DNA of 64,000 bases from Panonychus citri (taxonomy: Eukaryota; Arthropoda; Arachnida; Trombidiformes; Tetranychidae), in the NCBI RefSeq assembly GCF_014898815.1, contig NW_026515547.1, positions 744,001 to 808,000 on the forward strand. The letters run 5' to 3'. The notes beneath the pieces are model-generated. The model made no database searches. It had not been told where the DNA came from and saw nothing but the letters and a program-made list of their open reading frames with translations. The translations under genes and the position numbers were made by a program. Each line of letters opens with the position of its first letter. Positions within the stretch are counted from its first letter, which is position 1. This document shows, piece by piece, positions 13,101-22,621 of this stretch.

Positions 13101-16094
13101 CGATGGTGACGAGTATTCTGACGATGAAGGTTTCAGTGTTTCTTCAAGGCTCTTGGTTGGTTCAATTGAAGATTGTGATGAGGTTGAAATGGTTTCAGGT
13201 TCAATTATTGAAGATGAAAGTTCAATTGGTAATGATGACGAGGGTAAAGGTGATGATTTAATTGAGCTTGACGATTGATCTTTACTGGAAGTTACCGTTG
13301 ATGAACTTGAATCCAATGCACTCGCTGCTGTTGGTAAAATGAATCCACTCGTGATTGTAATTTGATGTGAAGGTTTAATTAAATCTTGTTTAGGTGATAA
13401 TCGAGCTGGTGGTTGAATTGATGACATTTGGTTGGAAGATGAAGATGATGGGAATAGAATCAAAGGTTTACTTGATTGAATTTGATCTTGGGTTGATTCT
13501 TGTTTGGGATAAATTCGTGATTTACTTTCCAGAATGTGAGCATAAGTGCCTTTGATAAATGTCCCGATTACCAGGGTTGTCCATTCGGTCAAACTTTGAT
13601 TACCTGAGATTGTACCTGTGAATGAAGATAGTAAACCAGTTGGTAGTGTACTTGTTGGTTTAATTTGTGAGTTAATTGTTGTTGATGATTGACGATTAGC
13701 CAATTGATAAGTTAAACTGGGTAAACCAAACTCAGAGTATGAAGAGCTCAATTTAACCTCTTTGGATGAAACAATCGGATTAAAATTGATTGATTCATGT
13801 TTACCAAATTTATTAAATTTATTGGTCAATTGGTCACTTGGTGGTTCAGTGAAGGCCGATAAAGGTTGACTTGAGGTTGGTTCAATTTTAGGTCGTAATT
13901 TGGATCGTGATCGAAGTTTCAAATTATCTCGAATATTGATTGAACTGGCAACAGGTAATACTACACTTGAATAAGGTGCTGATGTCGTTATCATTGACGG
14001 GAAACCTGAGGCTGAACCTGAGGATGGAGTAGGTTGAATTTGTAATCCAGAAGTAGAAGTTGATTTCCATTTCCTTTTATCATTTTTAGGTGAAATTGGT
14101 GATTTTGTATTGGGTGTGAAAACCACCAAGGAACCATTGATTGTGGTGGTAAAATCAATGAATCCAAAGATTGTTGTAGTACCCATGATACTGGGTGATG
14201 TTGATTTGATGGCCTGTTCTTGATTGTTAACTTTTACTCGTGACGATGGTCTTTCATAAACTGGAACTGATTTACTAATCAGCCCAATACTGTCAAGTGA
14301 AGGTGTTGACTGATATTTAATTGTATCAGCTATCTCGGAATCAGCTGAAAGTTCATTGAAATTATCGGTTACTCTTCGTGTTGGTGTATTGATGTAACTT
14401 GGGGTAACCGATGAAATCGGTGAACCAGAACCCAGTTTATTGGCACCATTATCTAAAAATCTTCCGGTTGATCGTGAATCAATATTTTCTAATCCATAAG
14501 CGACAAATTGTTCCTTTGGCTCAACTAATTTCCTATTAAATCCTAATCCAGATTGACCAGATAAAGGTTTAATCTTATTTGATAATAATTTACCAGTTTC
14601 CATTTCGTCATTATCTTCAATCAAAGTACTCTTGACCATTACATTTTTGGGCAATGATTCATGGGAAGAGTGGACATTAACAGACAATTTAATTAGATCA
14701 ACTAATTCATCTTTAACGGTATCTGATCCATCAACAATTAAATCTGATGGACGTAGTTTATCATGATTCAATTCAAGTCCAGTTGATCCTGGTGTATTTT
14801 CAAATTTAACTTTATTAGCATCACTAATCAAAATTATTCTGTAATTAACTTGATTACTGGTAACAGCGTTTCCAAATAATAAATCATGCGATGAAGTCAT
14901 TTCATTGAAAGAAACAGGTAAATTCAGTGATAATCCAATATGATTAAGATTAACAGCAACCTCGCCCGTCTTAACCCGACGATCACCAGTGAGCAACGAT
15001 TTACCGTTGATCGTGTGAAAATCGTTGATTGTGATGGTCACCTCATCATTATCAGTTCCATTGTTGACCGTAAGAAGATTGTATTTGGTTCCATTGATTG
15101 AGATGAAACCGGTAAACAATTTAACCTTATTGTTACTCTTGGAGACCGGAGCTCGACTTACAGTTACCAAGAAACGTTTCGAATTGCTATTAAATGGATT
15201 CAGGGTCGTGGGTAAATTTGTTGTTGTTTCACTCTTGGTGGTGTCCACTGAGGGTACTTCAGTTGACGCCGATACTATTGAAGTCCGTGCTAGAGGTTTA
15301 ACTGAAGTCGCTGATATCATTGATGATGATGGTGGTTCTTGTTGACCTTTTTCAGGTGAACCAGATAGAAAAGTTCCCGTTATCTCGATAACTGATCTAC
15401 TTCCAGTTGGCACTATGGATGAATATTGAGGTAAGGCAATAACGGAAGAAGCTACAGCAGGTCGAAAAGGTCGAAGTTGCTCGTAAGGGACAAAAGTACC
15501 GGTCACCTCGACGAAAATATCTTCAGTTGTAGCGGTTGGTGAGACGATTGCAGGTGAAGATAAAATTGATGAGAATGAGGGAGTTACCAATGGAATTGAT
15601 GTTGTTGTTGTTGTTGATACGTTAATTAACTGATTCTCAGGGTTAATTGATGAACTACCCTCATGATAATCAGGTAATACGCTTGAGACTAGTTTTGGTG
15701 CTTTAAGTTTATCACCATTTTTGGCCACTTCATCAATTGTCAATTCTATTGGTGGTACAACAGCAAAATAGATAGGAAATGAAAAGAAGAGGAAAAAGGA
15801 AAACAAATTAAAACTATTGACCATTACAAAAGGTCATTCAATTGGACTTACCTGAAGTATCATATCGACATAAATTTGTGTCAGCATGACCCTCATCTGA
15901 CCCATCAATACAGTCCTTCTTACCGTCATTGACTCGTGATTTATCAAGACAAACAGGTAAACCACATAAACACTTATGCTGATTTTCAGGACAATCTTCA
16001 TCTGAACCATCAGAACAATCCTTGAATCCATTATGAGCTCTATCAATGGCTATACATTGTCCCGATTTACATTTGAATTGATTGATACCACAGT
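7173..16094 (-). CDS. Giant secreted mucin-like protein with LDLa domains and YTTYTYFTT repeats
   Basis: Two exons are clear. The LDLa exon 16094..15852 follows acceptor CTCTCATTAG; it enters and leaves in phase 1 (donor CAG before GTAAGT). The giant exon 15745..7173 follows acceptor CACCAATAG (2856 aa). The 106-bp intron keeps frame: TCA G joins AA TTG to read S-E-L-T-I-D. The ATG at 15824 lies in that intron and is not the start. Seen: two LDLa repeats with NGFKDCSDGSDEDC and DGKKDCIDGSDE signatures. The giant exon is dominated by Ser/Thr/Pro, with nine modules centred on T-Y-T-Y-[FY]-T-T between about 13075 and 10780, and GT[FY]I.G.YAH modules near 13535, 10075 and 9890. Also a Gln/Pro tract (~8850), an acidic/His stretch (~9300), a furin-like RAKRS (~10655) and a C-terminal KRSAPS. 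No membrane anchor at the C-terminus. Likely extracellular matrix, cuticle or mucus; function unknown. More 5' exons must exist upstream (see 44250-44574). Confidence 0.85.
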
Positions 16095-18669
16095 CTAATG
16101 AGAGATGAAAAAATCAAATCAAAATTAGTTAATCATAGCTAAATTGTTAATTAAAAAGGTTCGTTGGAAACAATCAGGTTTTCTTATTGATTAATGATGG
16201 GAAAATGAAAGTAATACAATGACAATGAGAAAGAAATGAAGTAAAACTTTTCCTTTTTTACGACAATCAAATTAATCTAATTAAATTGTACTTTATGAAT
16301 AGAGAAAAAAATAGTGTTAATTGTCAGTATTGCTAAATTGGTGAGAATTTAATTTAATTATATATTTACATCATCAACAATCAGTTAATCAACTGGTCGA
16401 TTGTCACACTGGGTATGGAAAAATTAATAGAGAGAAAAATTTTAATCTAATTTGATTAAATTTCACTTTAATTTGATCAACAATTGAAATGATCTCAATA
16501 ATTGATCAGTACAATTAACGATGTCTATCAATCAAATTTAAATTTGTTAATTGTGATTGGTTAATTATCAATTATGAAGTAAATTGTGAAAAAAAGTTTT
16601 TTCTTGTTGTTGTGATTAGTTGATTGGTAACAGGAATCACAATTAATGGTTTAATTTAATCAATCCCATTAGTTAATTGGGTAAAGTAAATGATGATCAA
16701 AAATAGATTAATTGATTTAATTGTAATAGAAACAAATGAGTTATATAATAATTAACCAATAACCATTAACTGTAATTAAATTAAATAAAAGTGATTTAAT
16801 TGAGATCAAAATGAAAAAGTAAACATTGAATCCGTAATTTAAATTGTTACCATTTAGATAATGATGATGATGGAAATGATTAACGATCGGAAATTAAAAC
16901 ATCATAATTAGTGAATACCAAGAGAAAGCTGAAATTTAAATCCGGTTTAAATTGTGATTAACAATCAATATCTACGGTTTAATTGAATTTCTCATGATAA
17001 AATTTTCATTTGATTGAAATTCAACCTTTATTATTATCAACAATTTTAATCATCTTATTAATCATTCACCTTATCAATTTAATCCATAACAATCAACTTG
17101 ATCATTATTATTATTGACCTTTAATCCTGTGTTATTATTAAATTGTTTGTTGATTGTTATGAGATCGTAAAAACAAAATTGAGAGTATTAATTTAATATT
17201 ATGATTAAGGTTCTAAACAACAATCAATTGGATCTCACGAATTAAATTTCCAGTTATTATTATCACAATTTAGGAATTAAATTGTGCCAACATAAATAAA
17301 TTTGTGATCGATAGTTAAATTTACTCAAATTTGTAATGATTAATTTTGATTGTTCACAATCAAACTCTCAAAATTACCGTTAATTAGTACACAGAAAAAA
17401 AAATCAATCAATCAAAATTAAATTATTTCAATTAGTTTTTCTTTTCATTTTATTAATTGATGTTGTTATTGATTTTTGCATTTAAATCAATGTTCCGGGA
17501 ACAATTAGCAATCAAACAATTTACTAATTGCTGCTGAATGATTTGTATGATTATCTGTCTAATTATGATTTCATCTCATTTCTGTATTAACTATGATGAT
17601 TTACCTGAGGTTAAGTTAATTGGGTAATACGAAAGGAAAAGTAAATTAAATTAAATCAAATGTTAATCAGCTTCCGGATTAAATGGTTAACCAACTTGAT
17701 GATTAGTTTAAATGAATCAATTTCATTTTTACTAATCAAAAAGGTGTGGTTTTAATAGTAAATCAAATCAAGACAAATAATCAACAATTATCATAATTTT
17801 GAGCCAATTTTTAATTATTGTATTGATATTATCATTTCCTTATTAAGAAGACCACAATTAAATAATCATTTGATCGCGTTTTAATTGTCATGATTAGGAA
17901 GAAATCAATCTTAAATTATTCATCCTAATCAAATAGTGGATTAAAGGTTAATATTAATCTTATGTGCCCCAAGTTGATATTAACAATTAGTAACAATTTA
18001 GTTTAATTTGATAAAGAAAAAAAAAGAGTTTATTTTCTCATGTGTATTAAGATAATCCGTTAATCCATTTTAATGACTACATTTATTTATGATGTTAAAT
18101 TGTGATGATCATGATCATTACCATTTGTTGATTATCAATTTGACCTTTAAATGATTAACGAAACAGTGAATGAATCGCTAATCAATTTGATGATTATCTT
18201 GACAGTTGAAATAATGATCACTTAAATCGTATAACAATTTACAATTAACATTGATTATGTTTCAATTTTGATTGTATTTTAACTGTTGATTATGAATAAT
18301 TGACAATCAATTTGAATGATCAACCACGGAAAACCATTAATCAATTGACTGGTATGAATCTTAATTTAATTGGATAATCAAATTAAAATTCAATTGAAAA
18401 TAATGATAATCGATTAGTTGAAAACACAGAAACAACTTTGTTCCAATTAGAAAGTTAATCAAACTAAATATAAACCTTTACGTTAATTGTATCATCAGCA
18501 GAATGAAAATGATAGTTAAATAATTAAATTACGATAAGAAGAGGATGAGATACGATAATGATGATGAAATAGGAAGTGGGAGTTGAATGATGAGAAGAAG
18601 GGTAACTTTCTGATTTCGAGCTATTTTTGATCAATTCAATGAAAGAGAGAAATTGATGATGATCATGAT
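16095..18669. other. Non-coding, probable intron of the mucin gene
   Basis: 2.6 kb of AT-rich DNA between the LDLa exon and the retrotransposon. No exon, RNA gene or repeat family seen beyond short CAATTA/TGATTAA-type words. Because the LDLa exon begins at a splice acceptor in phase 1, this is most likely intronic. Confidence 0.5.
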
Positions 18670-19025
18670 TGTGAGTATTTTTGTCGTAGACAAACCTTAC
18701 CAAGGGATCTCCGAGAAAGACTGATTTGATTTGAATGAAACTCTTTTTATTTTTGATAGCACTTTTGAATATTTAGACTTGGAACTTTGTGAGATTTAAA
18801 CAGAACTGAGGGTAAGGGTAAAGGAAGGGTAAGGAGAGATTAACAATTAAACTGATTTAACATTGACTTCTTAACTCTATGTGTTCTTCTTAGATTTGAA
18901 TTGGGCTTTTATATACAACATTTAATCTCTAGGGTATTGGTAAATGGTTAATGTATCACGTGATGTAGATTAGATAAAGGGGGAGAGTAATTAAGGTTGC
19001 GTCATTTATATGTAATCCCCTTACA
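18670..19025 (-). repeat. 3' LTR of the retrotransposon (356 bp)
   Basis: Direct copy of 28304-28673, shorter by 14 bp through three indels (5, 7 and 2 bp). On the minus strand it has a TATA-like TATATAAAAG (18915..18906), a polyadenylation signal AATAAA (18751..18746), and TG...CA ends. It contains an E-box-like CACGTG near 18957. Confidence 0.95.
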
Positions 19026-19040
19026 GAGCCCCCTACTCGA
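19026..19040 (-). other. Polypurine tract
   Basis: Directly before the 3' LTR on the minus strand is TCGAGTAGGGGGCTC. The GAGTAGGGGG run is in the position of the plus-strand primer of LTR elements. It is short and interrupted, so the exact primer is uncertain. Confidence 0.6.
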
Positions 19041-19125
19041 CGTTGCTTTCGGGTGTCAAATCGAGCGAACCAGAAAATTTTGACATCTTGGGTGTCGGAA
19101 TTGGCTGGTTCCAAATGCCGCGAAA

Positions 19126-21264
19126 TCAACGTTTCAATTGGACTCTTTTAACCTTAAATTTGTCGAATATCCTTGGATCTATTTCGGTAAATGGAGCGCG
19201 TAAATTTTCAGTTCCATCGCAAAATCTATCCTCATCGAAAGACGGAGCGGGTTTTCCAATCGGTTTCTTTCGAATATTAAACGGCCAATCATCAATTCGA
19301 TCCATTATTCGTCTTATCCATTCAGACATTTGACGGTTGTAGCCATAGTCTACTTGATGGTAAGATCCGTCATACATTGGGGTGATACAATGAATAGATT
19401 CTTGATGAGCTCGTTCGAACTCTTCACGATCAATTAGATAAGACCACATCGTATAACCAGCATCGACAATAGGGGAATGTTCGGCGTCTTGAATAACTTT
19501 TCCAAACAAACAGAAGATAATGTATTTGAGAGCAATCATTGGTGCGTTTATAACACAACGGTAATAGATATTGACATCTCTGATTTTGTGTCTGATTAAT
19601 TCCCAATCATTATCACTGAATCCCATTGAAACAAAGTCATTTGCACCACCAGCGACACAAATGATGTCCTGCTCTTTCAGGATAGCGATAACTTTTCGTT
19701 TAACATTTGCCCAAATATCAGCACCTCGAGTCAGTTCGAATGTGACTCCATGGAAAATTGAACCAGGTTTAATTGAATCTTTTGGGTAGCGAACGATGTC
19801 ATTAAATAGTTGATTGCCATTATGATCCACAATACCAATCCAAATCGGTAAACTTCTTTTTCCAACAATAGTCATGACATCGGATTTCTCAATGTCTAAA
19901 CCGCACACTTTCAATTTCTCATTGTTTAAAACCTTAATTGTTTCAACAATTCTATTTTGATGGATACATGTTTCAAGTTTGAAAATTTCATTTGGATTGC
20001 TTTTGGAAGCTAACCAGTCAAGACGCTTTTGCCTTCTCTTCTTATCTTGTTTTCTTTCGATGTTCGCTTCTTTCTCTTTTTCCCATTGCTTTCTTCTTTT
20101 AATCATTGCTTTCTTTTGTTTAGATGTTAAACTCTTATCTTTTCTAATATCGTCGATGGTTCTAACTATTTTTGGTCTTCCTTTGATGACAGTATCTCCA
20201 GCGATTGTTTCTTCATTTATCTCGAATGAGATTGGTTTTGAAGCTGAAGAAGGTCCTCCTTCGGCGTTCAAAACTGAGTCCCAATCAACTGTTGGTGTTC
20301 CAACTTTAGCTGCGACAGCGTATTCGTCCCATGATCCCCACTCTGGTTGTTTTTCCACTTCCATTGGACTTGATGTTTTAACGGGATCATCTTTATTACT
20401 CTTTTGAGACGAAGTTGATTGACTTGATGTAACATCATGACTTGTATAATCTAATTCTTCATTAGACCAAAACGGATCAATTGCACTTGAGCTTGTAGAG
20501 GCACGAGGTCCTTGTGCTTCTTCAAGTCTCATTCGCTTTTGGCTGATGTCATCTTCATTTCGTTTTCTTTTGGCTGATAATGTTACCAAATCGGGATATT
20601 GTACCATTAGTCTAGCGTCAAAGGCTTTAGCATAGTCTGGTACTGTTGTTAACGGGTTTTCAGGTCCTTCCAACGGAGGAATTACGGCCACTCTATCATT
20701 CAGTTCAATAATTTCCTTATTCGACTTAATGAAAGCAAGAATAGAATTCACTTTGAACTCTTCACTTTTGCATTCTTGTAGATGTTTGATTATATCGAAA
20801 TAGGAACCTTTCTCTTGGCAGAAGTAATTGCGGCAGTTAACTTTAAATTCACTGAAAACTTTTCTTTCATCACTATTGATAATCTGTATTCTTGAAAGAT
20901 CATTTCCCAAGCAGGAAATGCAGGCGAATTTCTTGTTCTCAATATTCTCGAAATCAGGGTGTTCATGTCCATTTCTCAGGTTGTGAATGTAATACAAGAG
21001 TTTGGTGCAATAGTTACAGTAGAACTCTTTACATTGGTCACATTTAAATGGGTTGACCGGAATATGATTACAAAATCTACATGAGATTGAGATGAGATAC
21101 CTTTGAGTGTCGTACTTTGGTAATTCGGAGAACGTGAGACCATTAAGAACCAGATTTATTTGAATTGTTGACCATTTTTCACCGAAATGTTTCTTTAACT
21201 TTTCTCTTATTAACAATTCTAATGAACTTCTTGAGACTTGCCAATATTGATCTAGATCGTCCAT
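19126..21264 (-). CDS. Retrotransposon ORF2: RING/TRAF-like zinc finger plus DEDDh 3'-5' exonuclease
   Basis: 712 aa, ATG start, in the place of env, 86 bp before the purine tract. N-terminus: paired Cys at C62/C65, C75/C78, C83/C86, C115/C118, a cross-brace RING-like pattern; then C144-x4-C149-x11-H161-x3-C165, like a TRAF-type finger. Middle (230-420): low complexity and highly basic (AKRKR at 231; Lys/Arg-rich 375-415, probably coiled or nucleic-acid binding). C-terminus (about 452-610): DEDDh exonuclease of the REXO/ISG20 kind: motif I CGLDIEKS (D457, E459), then IGIVDHNGNQLF and FHGVTFEL (compare F.GIT.E in Rex proteins), motif II GGANDFVSMG (D543), motif III HSPIVDAGYTM (H596, D601). 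Such enzymes trim RNA or DNA 3' ends with two metal ions. No signal peptide or membrane helix, so it is not an envelope. Probably captured from a host gene. The exonuclease call rests on motif order and spacing; activity is inferred. Confidence 0.8.
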   Translation of the reverse strand: MDDLDQYWQVSRSSLELLIREKLKKHFGEKWSTIQINLVLNGLTFSELPKYDTQRYLISISCRFCNHIPVNPFKCDQCKEFYCNYCTKLLYYIHNLRNGHEHPDFENIENKKFACISCLGNDLSRIQIINSDERKVFSEFKVNCRNYFCQEKGSYFDIIKHLQECKSEEFKVNSILAFIKSNKEIIELNDRVAVIPPLEGPENPLTTVPDYAKAFDARLMVQYPDLVTLSAKRKRNEDDISQKRMRLEEAQGPRASTSSSAIDPFWSNEELDYTSHDVTSSQSTSSQKSNKDDPVKTSSPMEVEKQPEWGSWDEYAVAAKVGTPTVDWDSVLNAEGGPSSASKPISFEINEETIAGDTVIKGRPKIVRTIDDIRKDKSLTSKQKKAMIKRRKQWEKEKEANIERKQDKKRRQKRLDWLASKSNPNEIFKLETCIHQNRIVETIKVLNNEKLKVCGLDIEKSDVMTIVGKRSLPIWIGIVDHNGNQLFNDIVRYPKDSIKPGSIFHGVTFELTRGADIWANVKRKVIAILKEQDIICVAGGANDFVSMGFSDNDWELIRHKIRDVNIYYRCVINAPMIALKYIIFCLFGKVIQDAEHSPIVDAGYTMWSYLIDREEFERAHQESIHCITPMYDGSYHQVDYGYNRQMSEWIRRIMDRIDDWPFNIRKKPIGKPAPSFDEDRFCDGTENLRAPFTEIDPRIFDKFKVKRVQLKR
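20243..20265. repeat. Constant-core hairpin 1 (in ORF2)
   Basis: Core AAGGTCCTC; arms GCTGAAG / CTTCGGC (7 bp, one G-T). Encodes EGGPSS on the minus strand. Confidence 0.7.
20497..20521. repeat. Constant-core hairpin 2 (in ORF2)
   Basis: Core GAGGTCCTT; arms AGAGGCAC / GTGCTTCT (8 bp, one G-T). Confidence 0.7.
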
Positions 21265-21340
21265 GTTGATTAATTGGCTTCTTTTGGTTTCAGCTTTTTG
21301 TCACTTTACAATTTAGAATGAAGAAAATTGTTGTTCTCTT

Positions 21341-21359
21341 GGAAGAAGGTCCTCCTTCC
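21341..21359. repeat. Constant-core hairpin 3 (spacer)
   Basis: Core AAGGTCCTC; arms GGAAG / CTTCC. Confidence 0.7.
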
Positions 21360-21467
21360 TTGATTAGTAACAATATTCTTTTACAATTAACAACACAATT
21401 GTTTGGATAATTTTACAATTTTGATTGTTACAATTAACAATTAAAGAAATCAAATTGATCTTCTCTT

Positions 21468-21486
21468 GGGAAGAGGTCCTTTTCCC
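21468..21486. repeat. Constant-core hairpin 4 (spacer)
   Basis: Core GAGGTCCTT; arms GGGAA / TTCCC. Confidence 0.7.
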
Positions 21487-21605
21487 TTGATTAGACAATT
21501 GATTTAACAATGACTTTGAAAAAGCTATTTTAACAAGTAAGGGTTCAAATCTAATTGCACTGATTTGATTAAATTTGGAAGATTTTAATTGAATTTCAAT
21601 CAGAG

Positions 21606-21636
21606 AGAACTAGTAAAAGGGCCTCTTACCTGTTCT
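21606..21636. repeat. Constant-core hairpin 5 (spacer)
   Basis: Core variant AAGGGCCTC; arms GTAA / TTAC, then a 2x2 internal loop and AGAAC / GTTCT. Confidence 0.6.
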
Positions 21637-21946
21637 GATTCTGATTCAAATTATTAATTAAAATAAAACTCGAAATCATAATTAATTAATGAGAACAATT
21701 AAAAGGATATAAATTCAACTTCAACCTTTGGGTTCACAAAAGACAATGACGATTCGGCTCGGCTTTGGTTGAGTGAGCAAATCGTGGGAGTACCTATGGT
21801 AAAGGGTTAATCGGCTGATCGACGGCGGCGCTAAATTAGCGTTTGAATCCATGTTGCTTTTTGTTGTTCTTGTTTTGTTTAATTAATTAATTAATTAAAT
21901 TAACTAATTTGGTGAACTTTTTGGGTCCAAATTGAATTGTCGCCAA

Positions 21947-21967
21947 GGGTCAAAGGTCCTCTGATCC
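21947..21967. repeat. Constant-core hairpin 6 (spacer)
   Basis: Core AAGGTCCTC; arms GGGTCA / TGATCC with one G-T pair. Confidence 0.65.
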
Positions 21968-22090
21968 ACAGTAACAATTCAATTCGTTTGGAACTCGGAA
22001 CTTGTGTTAATTCAATAGAAAATGTTCTTTTCTTTTTCAGATTTGTTCTTTTTATAGAACATTTGTTAAGCTTGTTGGTTTGGTTGATTC

Positions 22091-22115
22091 AATGGTCAGA
22101 GGTCCTTTGACCATT
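22091..22115. repeat. Constant-core hairpin 7 (spacer)
   Basis: Core GAGGTCCTT; perfect 8-bp arms AATGGTCA / TGACCATT, flanked by further imperfect complementarity (GATTC / GAATC). Confidence 0.75.
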
Positions 22116-22234
22116 TGAATCAATTGTTTAAATCAAATGATTAATGTTTTGTTAATTAGTTTTGATGACAAATTTCTGTTTAAAGATGATGAACAATTGA
22201 AATTTAAAATGTTTCTATTTCTATTGAGCTGTTT

Positions 22235-22274
22235 GATTCCTAAGGTCAGAGGTCCTTTGACCTTTTAGAATCAA
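22235..22274. repeat. Constant-core hairpin 8 (spacer)
   Basis: Core GAGGTCCTT; 7-bp arms AAGGTCA / TGACCTT, then outer GATTC / GAATC across a small loop. Confidence 0.75.
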
Positions 22275-22380
22275 TCAGTTTCAACTGAATTGATGCTGAA
22301 AATGAATAGATGATATTGTAATTGATATCCTTTCAACAGAAATTTGTATTGTAATGGATTGTTCAATTGGTTTGTTTCTT

Positions 22381-22403
22381 ATGGTCAGAGGTCCTTTGAC
22401 CAT
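22381..22403. repeat. Constant-core hairpin 9 (spacer)
   Basis: Core GAGGTCCTT; perfect 7-bp arms ATGGTCA / TGACCAT. Confidence 0.75.
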
Positions 22404-22596
22404 TTGAAACATTGTGTTAATTGGGTTGAGATTGTAAATACTATCATTAATTTTTCTTTGTTATTAGTAGAGTTTCAATATAAAATAGAATAAATAGAAT
22501 AGAAAATGTTAGTTGAAATTTGGATTTTTGACTCTAAATTTTGTTAGTAATTTGATTGATTAAAACAGAAATGTTTTAATTGAGAAGAGTCTTGAT

Positions 22597-22621
22597 GAAG
22601 AGATGAGGTCCTTATCCCTTC
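22597..22621. repeat. Constant-core hairpin 10 (over the gag-pol stop)
   Basis: Core GAGGTCCTT; arms GAAGAGAT / ATCCCTTC with one mismatch. It spans the gag-pol stop codon at 22612-22614. Confidence 0.65.

Larger units (their letters stand above)
21265..22611 (-). other. Inter-ORF spacer of the retrotransposon, rich in hairpins
   Basis: 1.35 kb without a long ORF between the gag-pol stop and the ORF2 start. It holds seven constant-core hairpins (21341, 21468, 21606, 21947, 22091, 22235, 22381); an eighth (22597) overlaps the gag-pol stop. I see no convincing splice acceptor just before the ORF2 ATG, so how ORF2 is translated is unclear. Confidence 0.6.

Noticed and set aside
15746..15824. 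ATG at 15824 with a hydrophobic stretch as start of the mucin
   Set aside because: It lies inside the 106-bp intron: a phase-matched donor (15851) and acceptor (15746) join the LDLa exon to the giant exon, and the hydrophobic stretch is the pyrimidine tract read as protein.
20656..20676. CAGGTCCTT in ORF2 as a further hairpin
   Set aside because: Core is altered and the arms pair only at GTT/AAC after three mismatches; perhaps a decayed copy, not counted.
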